Below are positions 9,068-9,243 of a stretch of 9,243 nt of DNA, piece by piece; the stretch's first letter is position 1; the number at the start of each line of letters is the position of its first letter. The DNA is from an uncultured Fidelibacterota bacterium. Its GTDB lineage: Bacteria > Marinisomatota > Marinisomatia > Marinisomatales > UBA1611. The position numbers and the translations under genes were made by a program. A model generated the notes under the pieces. The model saw only the letters and a program-made list of their open reading frames with translations. It was not told where the DNA came from and searched no databases. The stretch spans positions 1 to 9,243 of the forward strand of contig CAJWMI010000066.1 in the NCBI GenBank assembly GCA_913043185.1, given 5' to 3'.

Positions 9068-9243
9068 ATGAAAGAAGAAAATACAGCAGTCCTTTTATTA
9101 GATGATGGAAAATTATTTAAGGGGACTACTTTTGGGGCAACAGGTCAGTCTATAGGAGAGGTCTGTTTTAATACCGGCATGACCGGCTATCAAGAAATAT
9201 TAACCGACCCATCATATGCAAAACAAATAGTTACCATGACAGC
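9068..9243 (+). CDS. carA: Carbamoyl-phosphate synthase small subunit (glutaminase), 5' part
   Basis: The first 58 codons of carA; the 3' end is beyond the window. The product starts [19 protein letters not shown] and continues with [20 protein letters not shown] and [17 protein letters not shown]. This is the highly conserved N-terminal domain of the small subunit (usual [17 protein letters not shown] motif). The complete protein hydrolyses glutamine and passes ammonia to CarB to make carbamoyl phosphate for pyrimidine and arginine synthesis. The catalytic Cys of the glutaminase domain is not in view. The ATG at 9068 is chosen because the family N-terminus begins a few residues before the LLLDDG strand and the TGA-free frame upstream offers no better start. 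No Shine-Dalgarno is present in the short A-rich leader. Confidence 0.95.
   Translation, partial: MKEENTAVLLLDDGKLFKGTTFGATGQSIGEVCFNTGMTGYQEILTDPSYAKQIVTMT

Overview
The window is A+T-rich bacterial chromosome, roughly one third G+C by eye, and densely coding. It contains no RNA genes, insertion sequences, phage genes or CRISPR arrays that I can see. The host looks Gram-negative: a beta-barrel C-terminus ends in Phe, several short exported proteins are present, and there is an LPP20-like periplasmic protein. Poor or absent Shine-Dalgarno sites, low G+C and this gene mix would fit a marine lineage such as Neomarinimicrobiota (SAR406) or a Bacteroidota-like relative. That taxonomic guess is inference only.

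Layout. (1) Positions 1-833 (+) hold the 3' part of an outer-membrane surface-antigen (D15/Omp85-type) barrel. (2) Positions 830-8010 (-) hold a nearly gapless co-directional block of nine genes. In transcription order these are: a membrane-anchored exported protein of unknown function, a small secreted unknown, a cysteine dioxygenase with all key active-site residues, a small secreted beta-rich protein, NAD+-dependent DNA ligase (ligA), a roughly 105-aa unknown, a YadG-like ABC ATPase, its YadH-like ABC-2 permease, and a probable beta-rich envelope protein. Six of the eight junctions overlap by 1-7 nt or show ATGA/TAATG stop-start coupling or near-abutment, so the block is probably one operon. 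(3) Positions 8057-8944 (+) hold a divergent LPP20/FlgP-like periplasmic protein. (4) Positions 8945-9067 hold inverted repeats, a strong intrinsic terminator and, partly inside the terminator, a near-consensus promoter. (5) Positions 9068-9243 (+) hold the start of carA, the carbamoyl-phosphate synthase small subunit.

How the genes fit together. The minus-strand block mixes housekeeping DNA ligation with envelope export (ABC pair, several signal-peptide proteins) and cysteine oxidation. No single pathway joins them. The tightest functional unit is the ABC ATPase/permease pair. The most unusual subset is the cysteine dioxygenase flanked by two unrecognised exported proteins with overlapping reading frames. 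I found no clear evidence for a new defence, mobile or RNA-guided system. The best leads are the cysteine dioxygenase neighbourhood, the unrecognised exported proteins and the compact regulatory regions at 8000-8057 and 8969-9067.
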